Shown in pieces: positions 40,755-51,200 of a stretch of 64,000 nt of DNA. This stretch comes from an uncultured Clostridia bacterium (GTDB lineage: Bacteria; Bacillota; Clostridia; Christensenellales; UBA1242). Both the position numbers and the translations under genes were made by a program. Below the pieces are notes generated by a model. That model saw nothing but the letters and a program-made list of their open reading frames with translations, was not told the origin of the DNA and did no database searches. How positions within the stretch are numbered: the first letter of the stretch is position 1; each line of letters opens with the position of its first letter. The DNA is taken from NCBI GenBank assembly GCA_934756675.1, contig CAKVLG010000005.1, forward strand, positions 29,942 to 93,941. The letters are read 5' to 3'.

Positions 40755-42830
40755 ATGGCAAGAGACACAGTAATTGATATTACAAGAAACATTGGTATTA
40801 TGGCTCATATTGATGCTGGTAAAACAACAACAACTGAGCGTATTTTGTACTTTACTGGTAAATCTCATAAAATTGGTGAAGTTCATGATGGTCAAGCTAC
40901 CATGGACTGGATGGCGCAAGAACAAGAACGTGGTATCACAATCACTTCTGCAGCTACCACAACTTTCTGGAAAGGTCACAAGATTAACATTATTGATACA
41001 CCAGGACACGTTGACTTTACCATTGAAGTTGAGAGAAGCTTAAAGGTACTTGATGCTGCAATCGAACTCTTTACTGCGAAAGAAGGCGTTCAAGCCCAAT
41101 CTCGTAAAGTTTGGAACCAAGCTAATAAATATCATGTACCAAGAATTGCGTTCATTAACAAAATGGATAACCCTGGCGCTGACTTCTATAACGTTGTTGC
41201 TTCTATCAAAGAACAACTTAAAGCTAACGCCGTACCTCTTCAATTACCAATCGGTAAAGAAGAATCATTTATTGGTGTTGTAGACCTTGTAGAAATGAAA
41301 GCTTATGTTTATCATGATGACAAAGGCGAACACTATGACACTGTAGAAATTCCTGCTGATATGAAGGATTTAGCTGAAGAATATCATTCAAAGATGATCG
41401 AATCTGTTGCTGAAACAAACGATGAATTACTTGAAAAATATTTTAACGGCGAAGAATTTACAATTGCAGAAATCAAAAAAGCTATCAGAGAAGCAACTAT
41501 CGAATTAAAGATGACACCAGTTCTTTGTGGTTCATCACTTAGAAACAAAGGTGTTCAAATGTTGCTTGATGCCGTTATTGATTATTTCCCAGCTCCTGTT
41601 GATATCCCACCTGTTAAAGGTCACGATATGGACGGAAACGAAATAACAAGAGAAGCGTCATCTGAAGCTCCATTCTCTGGCTTAGCATTCAAGATCGCTA
41701 AAGATCCATTCGGAACACTTACATTCTTCCGTATCTATAGTGGTAAGATCGAAGCTGGTTCTTATGTTTACAACTCAACAAAGGACGAAAGAGAAAGAGT
41801 TGGTAGACTTGTTCGTATGCATGCTAACACAAGAACAGAAGAACAAGTTGCTTACGCTGGCGATATCGTAGCTATCGTAGGTTTGAAAGATACAACAACA
41901 GGTGATACACTCTGTGATGAAAAGAATCCAGTTATCCTTGAGAAAATGGATTTCCCAGAACCAGTTATCCAAGTTGCTGTTGAACCAAAAACAAAAGGCG
42001 ACCAAGAAAAGATGGCTAACGCTCTTGCAAAACTTGCAGAAGAAGATCCATCATTTAGAAGAGAAACCAATACAGAAACTGGTCAAACAATCATTTCTGG
42101 TATGGGTGAACTTCACCTCGACATCATCGTTGATCGTATGAGAAGAGAATATAAAGTTGAATGTAACGTAGGTGCTCCTCAAGTTGCTTACCGTGAATCT
42201 ATCACAAAGCCAGCTAGAGACATCGAAGGTAAATTCATTCGTCAGTCAGGTGGTAAAGGTCAATATGGTCATTGTATTATCGACCTTGAACCAAGACAAC
42301 CAGGCGAAGGTTATGAATTTGTCGATAAAGTTGTTGGTGGTGCTATTCCAAAAGAATATATCCCAGCAGTTGATAAAGGTATTCAAGAAGCTGCTGCTAG
42401 TGGTTTCTTAGCAGGATACGAAATGGTAGATTTTAGAGCTATCTTAAAAGATGGTTCTTACCATGAGGTCGATTCATCAGAAATGGCCTTTAAAATCGCA
42501 GGTTCTATGGCTTTTAAAGAAGCTTGCAAGAACGCCGGAGCAGTATTACTCGAACCAATCATGAACGTAGAAATCACTGTTCCAGATCAATACCTCGGTG
42601 ACGTTATGGGTGATGTATCTAAACGTAGAGGTCAATTACAGGGTACAACTTCTAATGCGGGAGTTCAAATAATAAGAGCACAAATTCCACTTGCTGAAAT
42701 GTTTGGATATATTTCAGACCTTCGCAGTAAGACTCAAGGACTTGGTGACTTCAATATGGAACCTTCACATTATGCTGAAGTACCTAGAAATGTAGCCGAA
42801 AAAATTATCGGCGAAAGAGCGAAAAAGTAA
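40755..42830 (+). CDS. fusA: Elongation factor G
   Basis: The 691-residue GTPase that drives translocation. It has G1 AHIDAGKTT, G2 region RGITITSAATT, G3 DTPGHVD and G4 NKMD, with the IV-V domains to the end. The ribosome site AAGGAGA is unusually far (about 13 bases) from the ATG, but the protein start MARDTVIDITRNIGI matches the family and no nearer start is in frame. tuf follows 23 bases later. Confidence 0.97.
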   Translation: MARDTVIDITRNIGIMAHIDAGKTTTTERILYFTGKSHKIGEVHDGQATMDWMAQEQERGITITSAATTTFWKGHKINIIDTPGHVDFTIEVERSLKVLDAAIELFTAKEGVQAQSRKVWNQANKYHVPRIAFINKMDNPGADFYNVVASIKEQLKANAVPLQLPIGKEESFIGVVDLVEMKAYVYHDDKGEHYDTVEIPADMKDLAEEYHSKMIESVAETNDELLEKYFNGEEFTIAEIKKAIREATIELKMTPVLCGSSLRNKGVQMLLDAVIDYFPAPVDIPPVKGHDMDGNEITREASSEAPFSGLAFKIAKDPFGTLTFFRIYSGKIEAGSYVYNSTKDERERVGRLVRMHANTRTEEQVAYAGDIVAIVGLKDTTTGDTLCDEKNPVILEKMDFPEPVIQVAVEPKTKGDQEKMANALAKLAEEDPSFRRETNTETGQTIISGMGELHLDIIVDRMRREYKVECNVGAPQVAYRESITKPARDIEGKFIRQSGGKGQYGHCIIDLEPRQPGEGYEFVDKVVGGAIPKEYIPAVDKGIQEAAASGFLAGYEMVDFRAILKDGSYHEVDSSEMAFKIAGSMAFKEACKNAGAVLLEPIMNVEITVPDQYLGDVMGDVSKRRGQLQGTTSNAGVQIIRAQIPLAEMFGYISDLRSKTQGLGDFNMEPSHYAEVPRNVAEKIIGERAKK

Positions 42831-42853
42831 ATTAATAAAAGGAGAAAAAATAA

Positions 42854-44071
42854 ATGGCAAAACAAAAATTTGACAACTCAAAACCACACGTTAACATTGG
42901 TACAATCGGCCACGTTGACCACGGTAAAACAACTCTTAGTGCTGCTATTTCTTTCATCGAAGGCCACTTCAATCCTATTGACGATAAAGAAGTTAAGGAC
43001 TACGATCAAATCGACTCAGCACCAGAAGAGAAAGCTAGAGGTATTACAATTAATACAGCTCACATTGAATACCAAACAGCAAACAGACACTATGCACACG
43101 TTGACTGCCCAGGACATGCTGACTATGTTAAGAACATGATCACAGGTGCAGCTCAAATGGATGGTGCTATCCTTGTAGTTGCTGCTACTGATGGTCCTAT
43201 GCCTCAGACACGTGAGCACATCCTTCTTGCTCGTCAGGTTGGCGTTCCGTACATTGTTGTATTCATGAACAAAATGGATCAACTTGGTGGCGATACCGAA
43301 CTTGCAGACCTTGTTGAGATGGAAATCAGAGATCTTCTTACTCAATATGGTTTCGATGGTGACAACACACCAGTAATCAGAGGTTCAGCTCTTGAAGCTC
43401 TTGAAGCTGCTAAAGCTGGCAAATGGGACGACCCAGCAATTAAACCTATCCTTGAACTTATGGATGCTGTTGATACTTATATCCCAACTCCAAACAGAGA
43501 TAGTGACAAACCATTCTTGATGCCTATCGAAGATGTATTCACAATCACAGGTCGTGGTACAGTTGTTACAGGTAGAGTTGAAAGAGGTGTATTAAAAGTT
43601 AACGATACAGTTGAAATCGTTGGTATGAACAACAAACCACAACAAACAGTTGTTACTGGTATTGAAATGTTCAGAAAGACACTTGACGAAGCTATTGCAG
43701 GATACAACGTTGGTGTTCTTCTTCGTGGTACAACACGTGACCAAGTTGAAAGAGGTCAAATCCTTTGCAAACCTGGTTCAGTTCACCCACACACTGATTT
43801 CGAAGCTCAAGTTTATGTACTTACAAAAGATGAAGGTGGTCGTCATACTCCATTCTTCAACAACTATCGTCCACAATTCTATTTCAGAACAACAGACGTT
43901 ACAGGTACAATTGAACTTCCAGCAGGCGTTGAAATGGTAATGCCTGGTGATAACACAAAGATGACAGTTAAACTTATCACTCCTATCGCTATCGAAGAAG
44001 GTCTTCGTTTCGCTATTCGTGAAGGTGGTAGAACAGTTGGTTCTGGTGTTGTTACTAAGATCGACAAGTAA
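42854..44071 (+). CDS. tuf: Elongation factor Tu
   Basis: The 405-residue GTPase that delivers aminoacyl-tRNA. GHVDHGKTT, DCPGHADY and NKMDQL (G motifs) and the C-terminal beta-barrels are present, with the usual end GGRTVGSGVVTKI. AGGAG precedes the ATG. Codon use is strongly biased toward few codons, as expected for a highly expressed gene. A terminator follows, so rpsJ and the S10 operon are not attached here. Confidence 0.98.
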   Translation: MAKQKFDNSKPHVNIGTIGHVDHGKTTLSAAISFIEGHFNPIDDKEVKDYDQIDSAPEEKARGITINTAHIEYQTANRHYAHVDCPGHADYVKNMITGAAQMDGAILVVAATDGPMPQTREHILLARQVGVPYIVVFMNKMDQLGGDTELADLVEMEIRDLLTQYGFDGDNTPVIRGSALEALEAAKAGKWDDPAIKPILELMDAVDTYIPTPNRDSDKPFLMPIEDVFTITGRGTVVTGRVERGVLKVNDTVEIVGMNNKPQQTVVTGIEMFRKTLDEAIAGYNVGVLLRGTTRDQVERGQILCKPGSVHPHTDFEAQVYVLTKDEGGRHTPFFNNYRPQFYFRTTDVTGTIELPAGVEMVMPGDNTKMTVKLITPIAIEEGLRFAIREGGRTVGSGVVTKIDK

Positions 44072-44086
44072 TCAGATTACCTTTTA

Positions 44087-44119
44087 TCAGACAGAGAAAT
44101 CTGTCTGATTTTTTTTGTT
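44087..44119 (+). terminator. Terminator of fusA-tuf
   Basis: ATCAGACAG/CTGTCTGAT stem followed by T8. Confidence 0.9.
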
Positions 44120-44254
44120 TAAAATTATTATTTTTGATAAAACCTTTATTTTTTTGAATTTTTGTAAGGAATGTCAAAGTTTTGTGGTTTTGAATATTTT
44201 GTGTAAAAATGCTTGACAAATAGCAAAAAAATTAGAAATTTTTAAAAATATGTG

Positions 44255-44283
44255 TTGACTAGCCGATTTTACTATGTTATTAT
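44255..44283 (+). promoter_or_regulatory. Promoter of rpoB-rpoC
   Basis: TTGACT (44255-44260), a 17-base spacer and TATTAT (44278-44283). A second, weaker TTGACA lies at 44213-44218. Confidence 0.65.
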
Positions 44284-44289
44284 TATGTA

Positions 44290-44455
44290 GTTTACTATGA
44301 GTATTATCGCCATTTTGCCGTTTTATGTGAGTAGAATTGGTGAGATAAATTAATTTATCTAATATTTTTTTATTCAAAGTACTTGTATTTGGGCTTTGGG
44401 CCCACTCTTTTGTAAACGACATAATATTTTTTTTTATAACCCAAGGAGGGGTAAG
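44290..44455 (+). promoter_or_regulatory. rpoB leader with two hairpins
   Basis: The untranslated leader is about 165 bases. It contains the palindrome AGATAAATTAATTTATCT (44343-44360) followed by a T-rich tract, resembling a weak terminator, and a second stem TGGGC/GCCCA (44390-44104 bases nearby, i.e. 44390-44404) before the AGGAGGGG ribosome site. This layout suggests attenuation of rpoB-rpoC. The remaining 44120-44254 is A+T-rich with nothing recognised. Confidence 0.45.
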
Positions 44456-47400
44456 ATGAATTCAAAAAATCTTAACGTAAAAAAAGTAAAGTATGGAAAG
44501 AGGGAGAGGTACAAATTCGGCAAGATTGACGAAGTGTTAGATATTCCTTATTTGGTTGAAATCCAAAAGGACAGTTATAACAACTTCTTAACAAAAGGTA
44601 TTCGCGACGTGCTTCGCGATTTTTCGCCAATCACAGATACCGACAATCTTCAACGTGATGTTAAAGACGAAGACAAAGATTGTAGAGTTGAACTTCATTT
44701 CTTGGACCATAGCGTATCGGGCACTCCTAAGTACACAGAAGCTGAGTGTAAAGCGAGAGATGCTACATACAGTTTACCTTTAAAAGTTAAAATCCGTCTT
44801 GTATATCGTGAGACGGGCGAAGTTGTCGACCAAGAAGTTTTCATGGGCGATATTCCTATTATGACCGATAACGGATCATTTATCATCAATGGTGCAGAAC
44901 GTGCCATTGTTTCTCAGCTTGTAAGTAGCCCTGGTATTTATTGCAAAAAATCTGTTAATAAATCAGGTAACCTTGTAACTACAACCAACATTAAGCCTGG
45001 TCGTGGTGCATGGATTGATTTCGAAGAAGACCAAAATGGTGTTTTGTGGGTTCATCTAGACAGAACTAGAAAAATGGTTGCCACAATCTTTTTAAGAGCT
45101 CTTGGTCTTGCTACTAATGAGCAAATTTTGGATATGTTTGATCACCATCCAATTATTGTTAAAACTCTTGAAAAAGACTTTACAACAAACGAAGATGAAG
45201 CTTTAATCGAAATTTCTAAAAGATTACGTCCTGGCGAAGTTTTAAACTTTAAAGCTATTAAGAAAAACTTGGAAAAAACATTCTTCTATACAAGAAGATA
45301 TGATTTGACAACTGTTGGTCGTTATAAATATAACCAAAAACTTTGCTTAGCCACACGTATCGCCGGTCAAACTCTTGCAGAAGATATTAAAGTTAAAAAT
45401 AAACTTATTGCTTCTGCTGGTGAAGTTATTAGCGAAGAAACAGCTAAAGCTATTATGAATTCTGGTATAAACAAAGTTTATGTTGCAACCAAAAACGGCA
45501 CTTTTGGTATTCTTGGTAACAACAGAGTTGACTTAAAGGCATACCTTGGCATCAACCCACCAGAAGCTGAAATTGATGACTATGTTCATCTTCCTTCTCT
45601 TCTTGAAGTTATTAATGGCTGCAAGACAGACGAAGAAAAGAAGCAAGCTATTATTGCAAATAGAGATTTATTAATGGGTAGACATATCTATCTTGATGAT
45701 ATTATGGCTGCTATTAACTATCACTTGTCACTTTCTGAAGGCCTTGGTAACCTTGACGATGTTGACCACCTTGGTAACCGTCGTATTAGAACAGTAGGCG
45801 AATTGCTTGTTAATCAATTCTTTATTGGTATGGCTCGTCTTGAAAAAGTTATTTCAGAAAAAATGCAAGTACAAAACGTTAACGAAGTTTCTCCAAACAG
45901 TTTGATTAACGTTCGTCCTATTTCTGCTGCTATCCGTGAATTCTTTGGTTCGAGCCAAATGTCACAATTCATGGAACAAACAAACCCAATCGCTGCTCTT
46001 ACTCATAAGAGAAAAGTATCGTCTATTGGACCTGGTGCTTTGACTCGTGAAAGAGCGGGCTTTGAAGTTCGTGATGTGCACTATACACACTATGGTCGTT
46101 TGTGTCCTAACGAAACTCCAGAAGGTCAAAACATTGGTCTTATCAACAGTTTGGCAACATACGCAAGAATTAACAAATATGGTTTCCTTGAAGCTCCATA
46201 TAAAAAGGTTAACAAAGAAACTGGCGTAGTTACCGACAAAGTTGAATATATGACTGCCGATGTCGAAGAAAAATATGTTATCGCTCAAGCGAACGAACCT
46301 CTCGATAGCGAAAACAAATTCGTTAATAAGAAAGTTATTTGTAGAAAGAAAGGGGAAATCGTCGAACTTCCAGCTAGTTATACAGACTATATGGATATTT
46401 CTCCAAAAGAGCTTGTTTCTATTGCTACAACACTTGTACCATTCATCGAACATGATGATGCTACCCGTGCGATGATGGCATCTAACCAACAACGTCAAGC
46501 AGTTCCACTTCTCAAAACAGAAGCTCCTATTATTGCCACTGGTACAGAATATAGAATTGCAGTTGATAGTGGTGTTGTTATCGTTGCTAAAAACGATGGT
46601 GTTGCAAAATATGTAAGTGGTGAAAAGATTATTATTCAAACAGCTACTGGTGACGACACATACGAATTAACAAAATTTGTACGTTCGAACAACGGTACAT
46701 GTTTGCGTCAAAAACCTATCATTAACACTGGCGACAAGATTAAGAAAGGTGATGTTATTGCCGATGGTCCATCAACAAATCAAGGCGAGCTTTCAATTGG
46801 TAAAAACATTCTCGTAGCATTCATGCCATGGGAAGGTTATAACTATGAAGACGCTGTCATCATTTCTGAAAAACTTGTACGTGATGATGTTTTAACATCT
46901 ATTCACATTGAAGAGTATGAAACTGATGCAAGAGATACAAAACTTGGACCAGAAGATATTACTCGTGATATACCAAACCTTGGTGAAGAAGCACTTCATA
47001 ACCTTGATGAAAATGGTATTGTTAGAATTGGTGCAGAAGTTGAACCTGGCGATATTTTAGTTGGAAAGGTAACTCCAAAGGGTGAAACAGAATTGACACC
47101 AGAAGAAAGATTACTCCGTGCTATCTTTGGTGAAAAAGCACGTGAAGTTAGAGATACATCTCTCCGTGTACAACATGGTGAAGGTGGTGTCGTTGTTGAC
47201 GTTAAAGTATTTACTCGTGAAAACAAAGACGAGCTTGGTACTGGCGTTAATAAAGTTGTTAGAGTTTACATTGCTCAAAAGAGAAAGATGAGCGTTGGTG
47301 ATAAGATGTCTGGTCGTCATGGTAACAAAGGCGTTGTTTCTATTATCGTTCCAGAAGCAGATATGCCATTCATGCCAGACGGTAGTCCTATCCAAATCGT

Positions 47401-48181
47401 ACTTAACCCACTTGGCGTTCCTTCTCGTATGAATATTGGTCAGCTTTTCGAAACACACTTAGGCTTGGTTGCAAAAGCTCTTGATTGGAAGATTGCAACT
47501 CCTGTATTCGATGGTGCTACTGACCAAGAAATTAAACAAATGCTTGTTGATAATGGTTTCCCAGCAGATGGCAAGATGCAACTTTATGATGGACGTACTG
47601 GTGAACCTTTCGAAAACCGTGCAACAGTAGGTTATATGTACATGCTTAAATTGCATCACCTTGTTGATGATAAGATGCATGCTCGTTCTACTGGTCCATA
47701 CTCACTTGTTACACAACAACCTCTTGGTGGTAAAGCTCAATTTGGTGGCCAAAGATTTGGTGAAATGGAAGTTTGGGCTCTTGAAGCTTATGGCGCTGCT
47801 AACACACTTCAAGAAATGCTTACCGTTAAATCTGATGATGTTGTTGGTAGACTTAAAACTTACGAGTCAATTGTTAAGAATGAAACAGTTGCTGAACCAG
47901 GCATACCTGAATCGTTCAAAGTATTAATCAAAGAACTTCAAGGCTTGGCTCTTGATATTAAAGTTCTTACAGAAGATAAACAAGAAATTGGTTTGAAAGA
48001 CTTAACAGATGATGACCGTGAACTTGAAACAATCAAACCAGACAAACGTAAACTTCAAGATGAAATTGATGTTAACCTTGAAGAAATAGAAGAACCAGTA
48101 CTTGAAGAAGAAACTGTTTTCGACCCTAATGAAGACAATGATGCTGGAAACTTATTCGATTTCGACGATGATTTTGAATAA
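44456..48181 (+). CDS. rpoB: RNA polymerase beta subunit
   Basis: The 1241-residue catalytic-core subunit. The rifampicin region GSSQMSQFMEQTNP and KRKVSSIGPGALTRERAGF, and the C-terminal SVGDKMSGRHGNKGVVS and GGQRFGEMEVWALEAYGA segments are intact. In E. coli numbering, position 516 is Glu instead of Asp, 561 is Asn instead of Ile and 567 is Gln instead of Pro, while His526, Ser531, Pro564 and Ile572 are kept. The ATG at 44456 follows AAGGAGGGG; the frame is open 20 codons further up but without a ribosome site. rplJ and rplL, often upstream, are absent. Confidence 0.97.
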   Translation: MNSKNLNVKKVKYGKRERYKFGKIDEVLDIPYLVEIQKDSYNNFLTKGIRDVLRDFSPITDTDNLQRDVKDEDKDCRVELHFLDHSVSGTPKYTEAECKARDATYSLPLKVKIRLVYRETGEVVDQEVFMGDIPIMTDNGSFIINGAERAIVSQLVSSPGIYCKKSVNKSGNLVTTTNIKPGRGAWIDFEEDQNGVLWVHLDRTRKMVATIFLRALGLATNEQILDMFDHHPIIVKTLEKDFTTNEDEALIEISKRLRPGEVLNFKAIKKNLEKTFFYTRRYDLTTVGRYKYNQKLCLATRIAGQTLAEDIKVKNKLIASAGEVISEETAKAIMNSGINKVYVATKNGTFGILGNNRVDLKAYLGINPPEAEIDDYVHLPSLLEVINGCKTDEEKKQAIIANRDLLMGRHIYLDDIMAAINYHLSLSEGLGNLDDVDHLGNRRIRTVGELLVNQFFIGMARLEKVISEKMQVQNVNEVSPNSLINVRPISAAIREFFGSSQMSQFMEQTNPIAALTHKRKVSSIGPGALTRERAGFEVRDVHYTHYGRLCPNETPEGQNIGLINSLATYARINKYGFLEAPYKKVNKETGVVTDKVEYMTADVEEKYVIAQANEPLDSENKFVNKKVICRKKGEIVELPASYTDYMDISPKELVSIATTLVPFIEHDDATRAMMASNQQRQAVPLLKTEAPIIATGTEYRIAVDSGVVIVAKNDGVAKYVSGEKIIIQTATGDDTYELTKFVRSNNGTCLRQKPIINTGDKIKKGDVIADGPSTNQGELSIGKNILVAFMPWEGYNYEDAVIISEKLVRDDVLTSIHIEEYETDARDTKLGPEDITRDIPNLGEEALHNLDENGIVRIGAEVEPGDILVGKVTPKGETELTPEERLLRAIFGEKAREVRDTSLRVQHGEGGVVVDVKVFTRENKDELGTGVNKVVRVYIAQKRKMSVGDKMSGRHGNKGVVSIIVPEADMPFMPDGSPIQIVLNPLGVPSRMNIGQLFETHLGLVAKALDWKIATPVFDGATDQEIKQMLVDNGFPADGKMQLYDGRTGEPFENRATVGYMYMLKLHHLVDDKMHARSTGPYSLVTQQPLGGKAQFGGQRFGEMEVWALEAYGAANTLQEMLTVKSDDVVGRLKTYESIVKNETVAEPGIPESFKVLIKELQGLALDIKVLTEDKQEIGLKDLTDDDRELETIKPDKRKLQDEIDVNLEEIEEPVLEEETVFDPNEDNDAGNLFDFDDDFE

Positions 48182-48207
48182 TAAATAAAAGAAAAGAGGA
48201 ATAAAGA

Positions 48208-51200
48208 ATGTTTGAATTAAATAATTTTGACTCGATTCAAATCGGACTTGCAAGTCCAGAAAAAATACGTGAATGGTCTTATGGCGAAGTTACAAAGCCA
48301 GAGACCATCAACTATCGTACTCAAAAACCAGAAAGAGATGGTTTGTTTTGTGAACGTATTTTTGGACCTACAAAAGACTGGGAGTGTCATTGTGGCAAAT
48401 ACAAGAGAATAAGATACAAAGGCGTTATCTGTGATAAATGTGGCGTAGAAGTTACCCGCGCAAAGGTAAGAAGAGAAAGAATGGGTCACATTGAACTTGT
48501 TACACCAGTATCTCATATCTGGTATTTTAAGGGCGTTCCTTCTAGAATTGGTACACTTCTTGATATGTCACTTAAAGCTTTGGAACAAGTGCTTTATTAC
48601 ACATCTTATGTTGTTACCGATCCGGGCGACACTGACCTTGAATTTAAACAAATTTTAAACGATAGAGAATATCGTGAAGCTATTGATAAGTTTGGTTCAA
48701 AAGCATTTAAAGCTGGCATGGGTGCTGAAGTAATCAAAGAATTGCTTAGCCGTGTTGATATTGAAGCTGAAGCTGCTGAATGCAAAAAAATTGTAGAAAC
48801 AAGCAAAGGTCAAAAGAAACTTAAAGCTGCCAAAAAACTTGGTTTGCTTGAAGCCTTTAGACGCAATAATGCTAAACCAGAATGGATGATTCTTGATGTG
48901 GTTCCTGTTATTCCACCAGACCTTCGTCCTATGGTTCCACTTGATGGTGGTCGTTTCGCAACAAGCGATTTGAACGATTTGTATAGAAGAGTTATTAACA
49001 GAAATAATAGACTTAAAAAATTACTTGAACTTGGAGCTCCTGATATCATTATTAGAAATGAAAAGAGAATGCTTCAAGAAGCTGTCGATGCATTAATCGA
49101 CAACGGCCGCAGAGGCAAAGCTATTACTGGTGCTGGCGGACGTGAACTTAAATCACTTTCTGGATTACTTCGTGGTAAACAAGGTAGATTCCGTCAAAAC
49201 TTACTTGGTAAACGTGTTGACTATTCTGGTCGTTCGGTTATCGTTGTCGGACCAAACCTCAAGATTTATCAATGCGGTCTTCCAAAAGAAATGGCACTTG
49301 AACTCTTTAAGCCATTTGTTATGAAACGTTTGGTTGATTTGAACCAATCACATAACATTAAGAGTGCTAAACGTGTCGTTGAAAGAGCTAGACCAATCGT
49401 TTGGGACGTTCTTGAAGATGTTATTAAAGACCACCCAGTTCTTTTGAACCGTGCGCCTACACTTCACAGACTTGGTATCCAAGCGTATGAACCTATCCTT
49501 GTAGAAGGTAGAGCTATGAAACTTCACCCACTTGCATGTCCTGCATTTGGTGCGGACTTCGATGGTGACCAAATGGCTATCCACCTTCCACTTTCGATTG
49601 AAGCTCAAGCTGAAGCAAGATTCTTGATGATTGCTTCTAACAACATATTAAAACCAAGCAGTGGTGAACCTATCACTGTTCCAAACCAAGATATGATTTT
49701 TGGTAACTATTACCTTACTTATGCAAAAGAAGGTGATAAGGGTGAAGGTAGAAACTTTATTAACAAAGAAGAAGCTTTGCTTGCTTATAACAATGGAGAA
49801 ATTACACTTCATTCTATTATCAACGTTCGTGTTACAAAAACTATCGATGGTAAAGTATATAGCACAAGACTTAAGACTACGGTTGGTAGATTAATCTTTA
49901 ACGAGATTATTCCACAAAATCTTGGATTGCTCGAAAGAAAAACTCCAGAAGACCAATTGAAACTCGAAGTTGACTATTCTATTGCTAAAAAGCAAATTAA
50001 GAGCATTATTCAAGCTGCATACGACAACCTTGGTCCAACAGCTACAGCAAAATTGCTTGATGACTTAAAAGATTTAGGCTTTAAATATTCTACAAAAGCA
50101 TGTTTAACAGCCAACCTATTTGATATTCGTGAAACAAGTAAGAGAGACGAAATCATCGAAGAAGCTAACGAACTTGCTAAGACAACAGAACAACAATACA
50201 GACGTGGTCTTATAACTGGCGATGAAAAGAGTATTAAACTTTTAAACATTTGGAATGGTGCCATGAACAAGATGCAAAGCGAAACAATGCTTGCATACGA
50301 AGAAGGTAACCCACTCCGCATGATGGTTGACTCTTCTGCCCGTGGTTCTGCTGGTAACATGAACCAACTTTCTGGTATCCTTGGTCTTAAGGTATCTACA
50401 TCTGGTAAGGTTATCGAAGTTCCTATTCGTGCAAGCTTTAAGAAAGGTTTGTCTGTCGTTGAATACTTTATTGCTACACGTGGTGGTAGAAAAGGTATGG
50501 TTGATAAGGCGCTTAAGACTGCCGATGCTGGTTACTTAACACGTCGTCTTGTCGATGTTGCTCAAGAAGTTATTGTTGGCGAAGAAGACTGTTATGCTGC
50601 ACTTGGTGAAAAACCAAAGGGAATGAAAATTTCTGCTCTTTATAACGAAGGAAACGTTATTGAGCCATTGTCTCAACGTATTTCTGGTCGTTGCCCAGTT
50701 GGCGACATTGTTAACCCTACAACTGGTGAAGTTATCGCAAAAGATAACGAAATGATTACTCCAGAACAAGCTAAAGCTGTTGAAGCTGCTGGCATTAAAA
50801 CTGTTGAAATCAGAACAATCTTTACTTGTAAGTCAAAGACGGGAGCATGTGCTAAATGTTATGGCCGTGACATGGCATCTCGTGGTATGGTTAATGTTGG
50901 TGAAGCTGTTGGTACAATCGCAGCTCAATCAATTGGTGAACCTGGTACACAGCTTACAATGAAGGTCTTCCAATCTGGTGGTGCTTCGAACGCGGACGAT
51001 ATTACTCAAGGTCTTCCAAGAGTTGAAGAAGTCTTTGAAGCTAAGAAACCAAAGGGTGTTGCTGTTATTAGTGAAGTTAATGGTAAAGTTACAAACATTG
51101 ACGAAGCTAAACAAGTTATCGACATCATGGCTGACACTGGTGAGGAAGTACAATACAATGTTTCTTATGGTTCTAAGTTTAAAGTTAAGAAAGGCGACGT

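Noticed and set aside
45962..46639. A 225-codon minus-strand ORF inside rpoB
   Set aside because: Antisense shadow of a highly biased gene; Asn/Phe/Thr/Ser-rich nonsense composition and no ribosome site.
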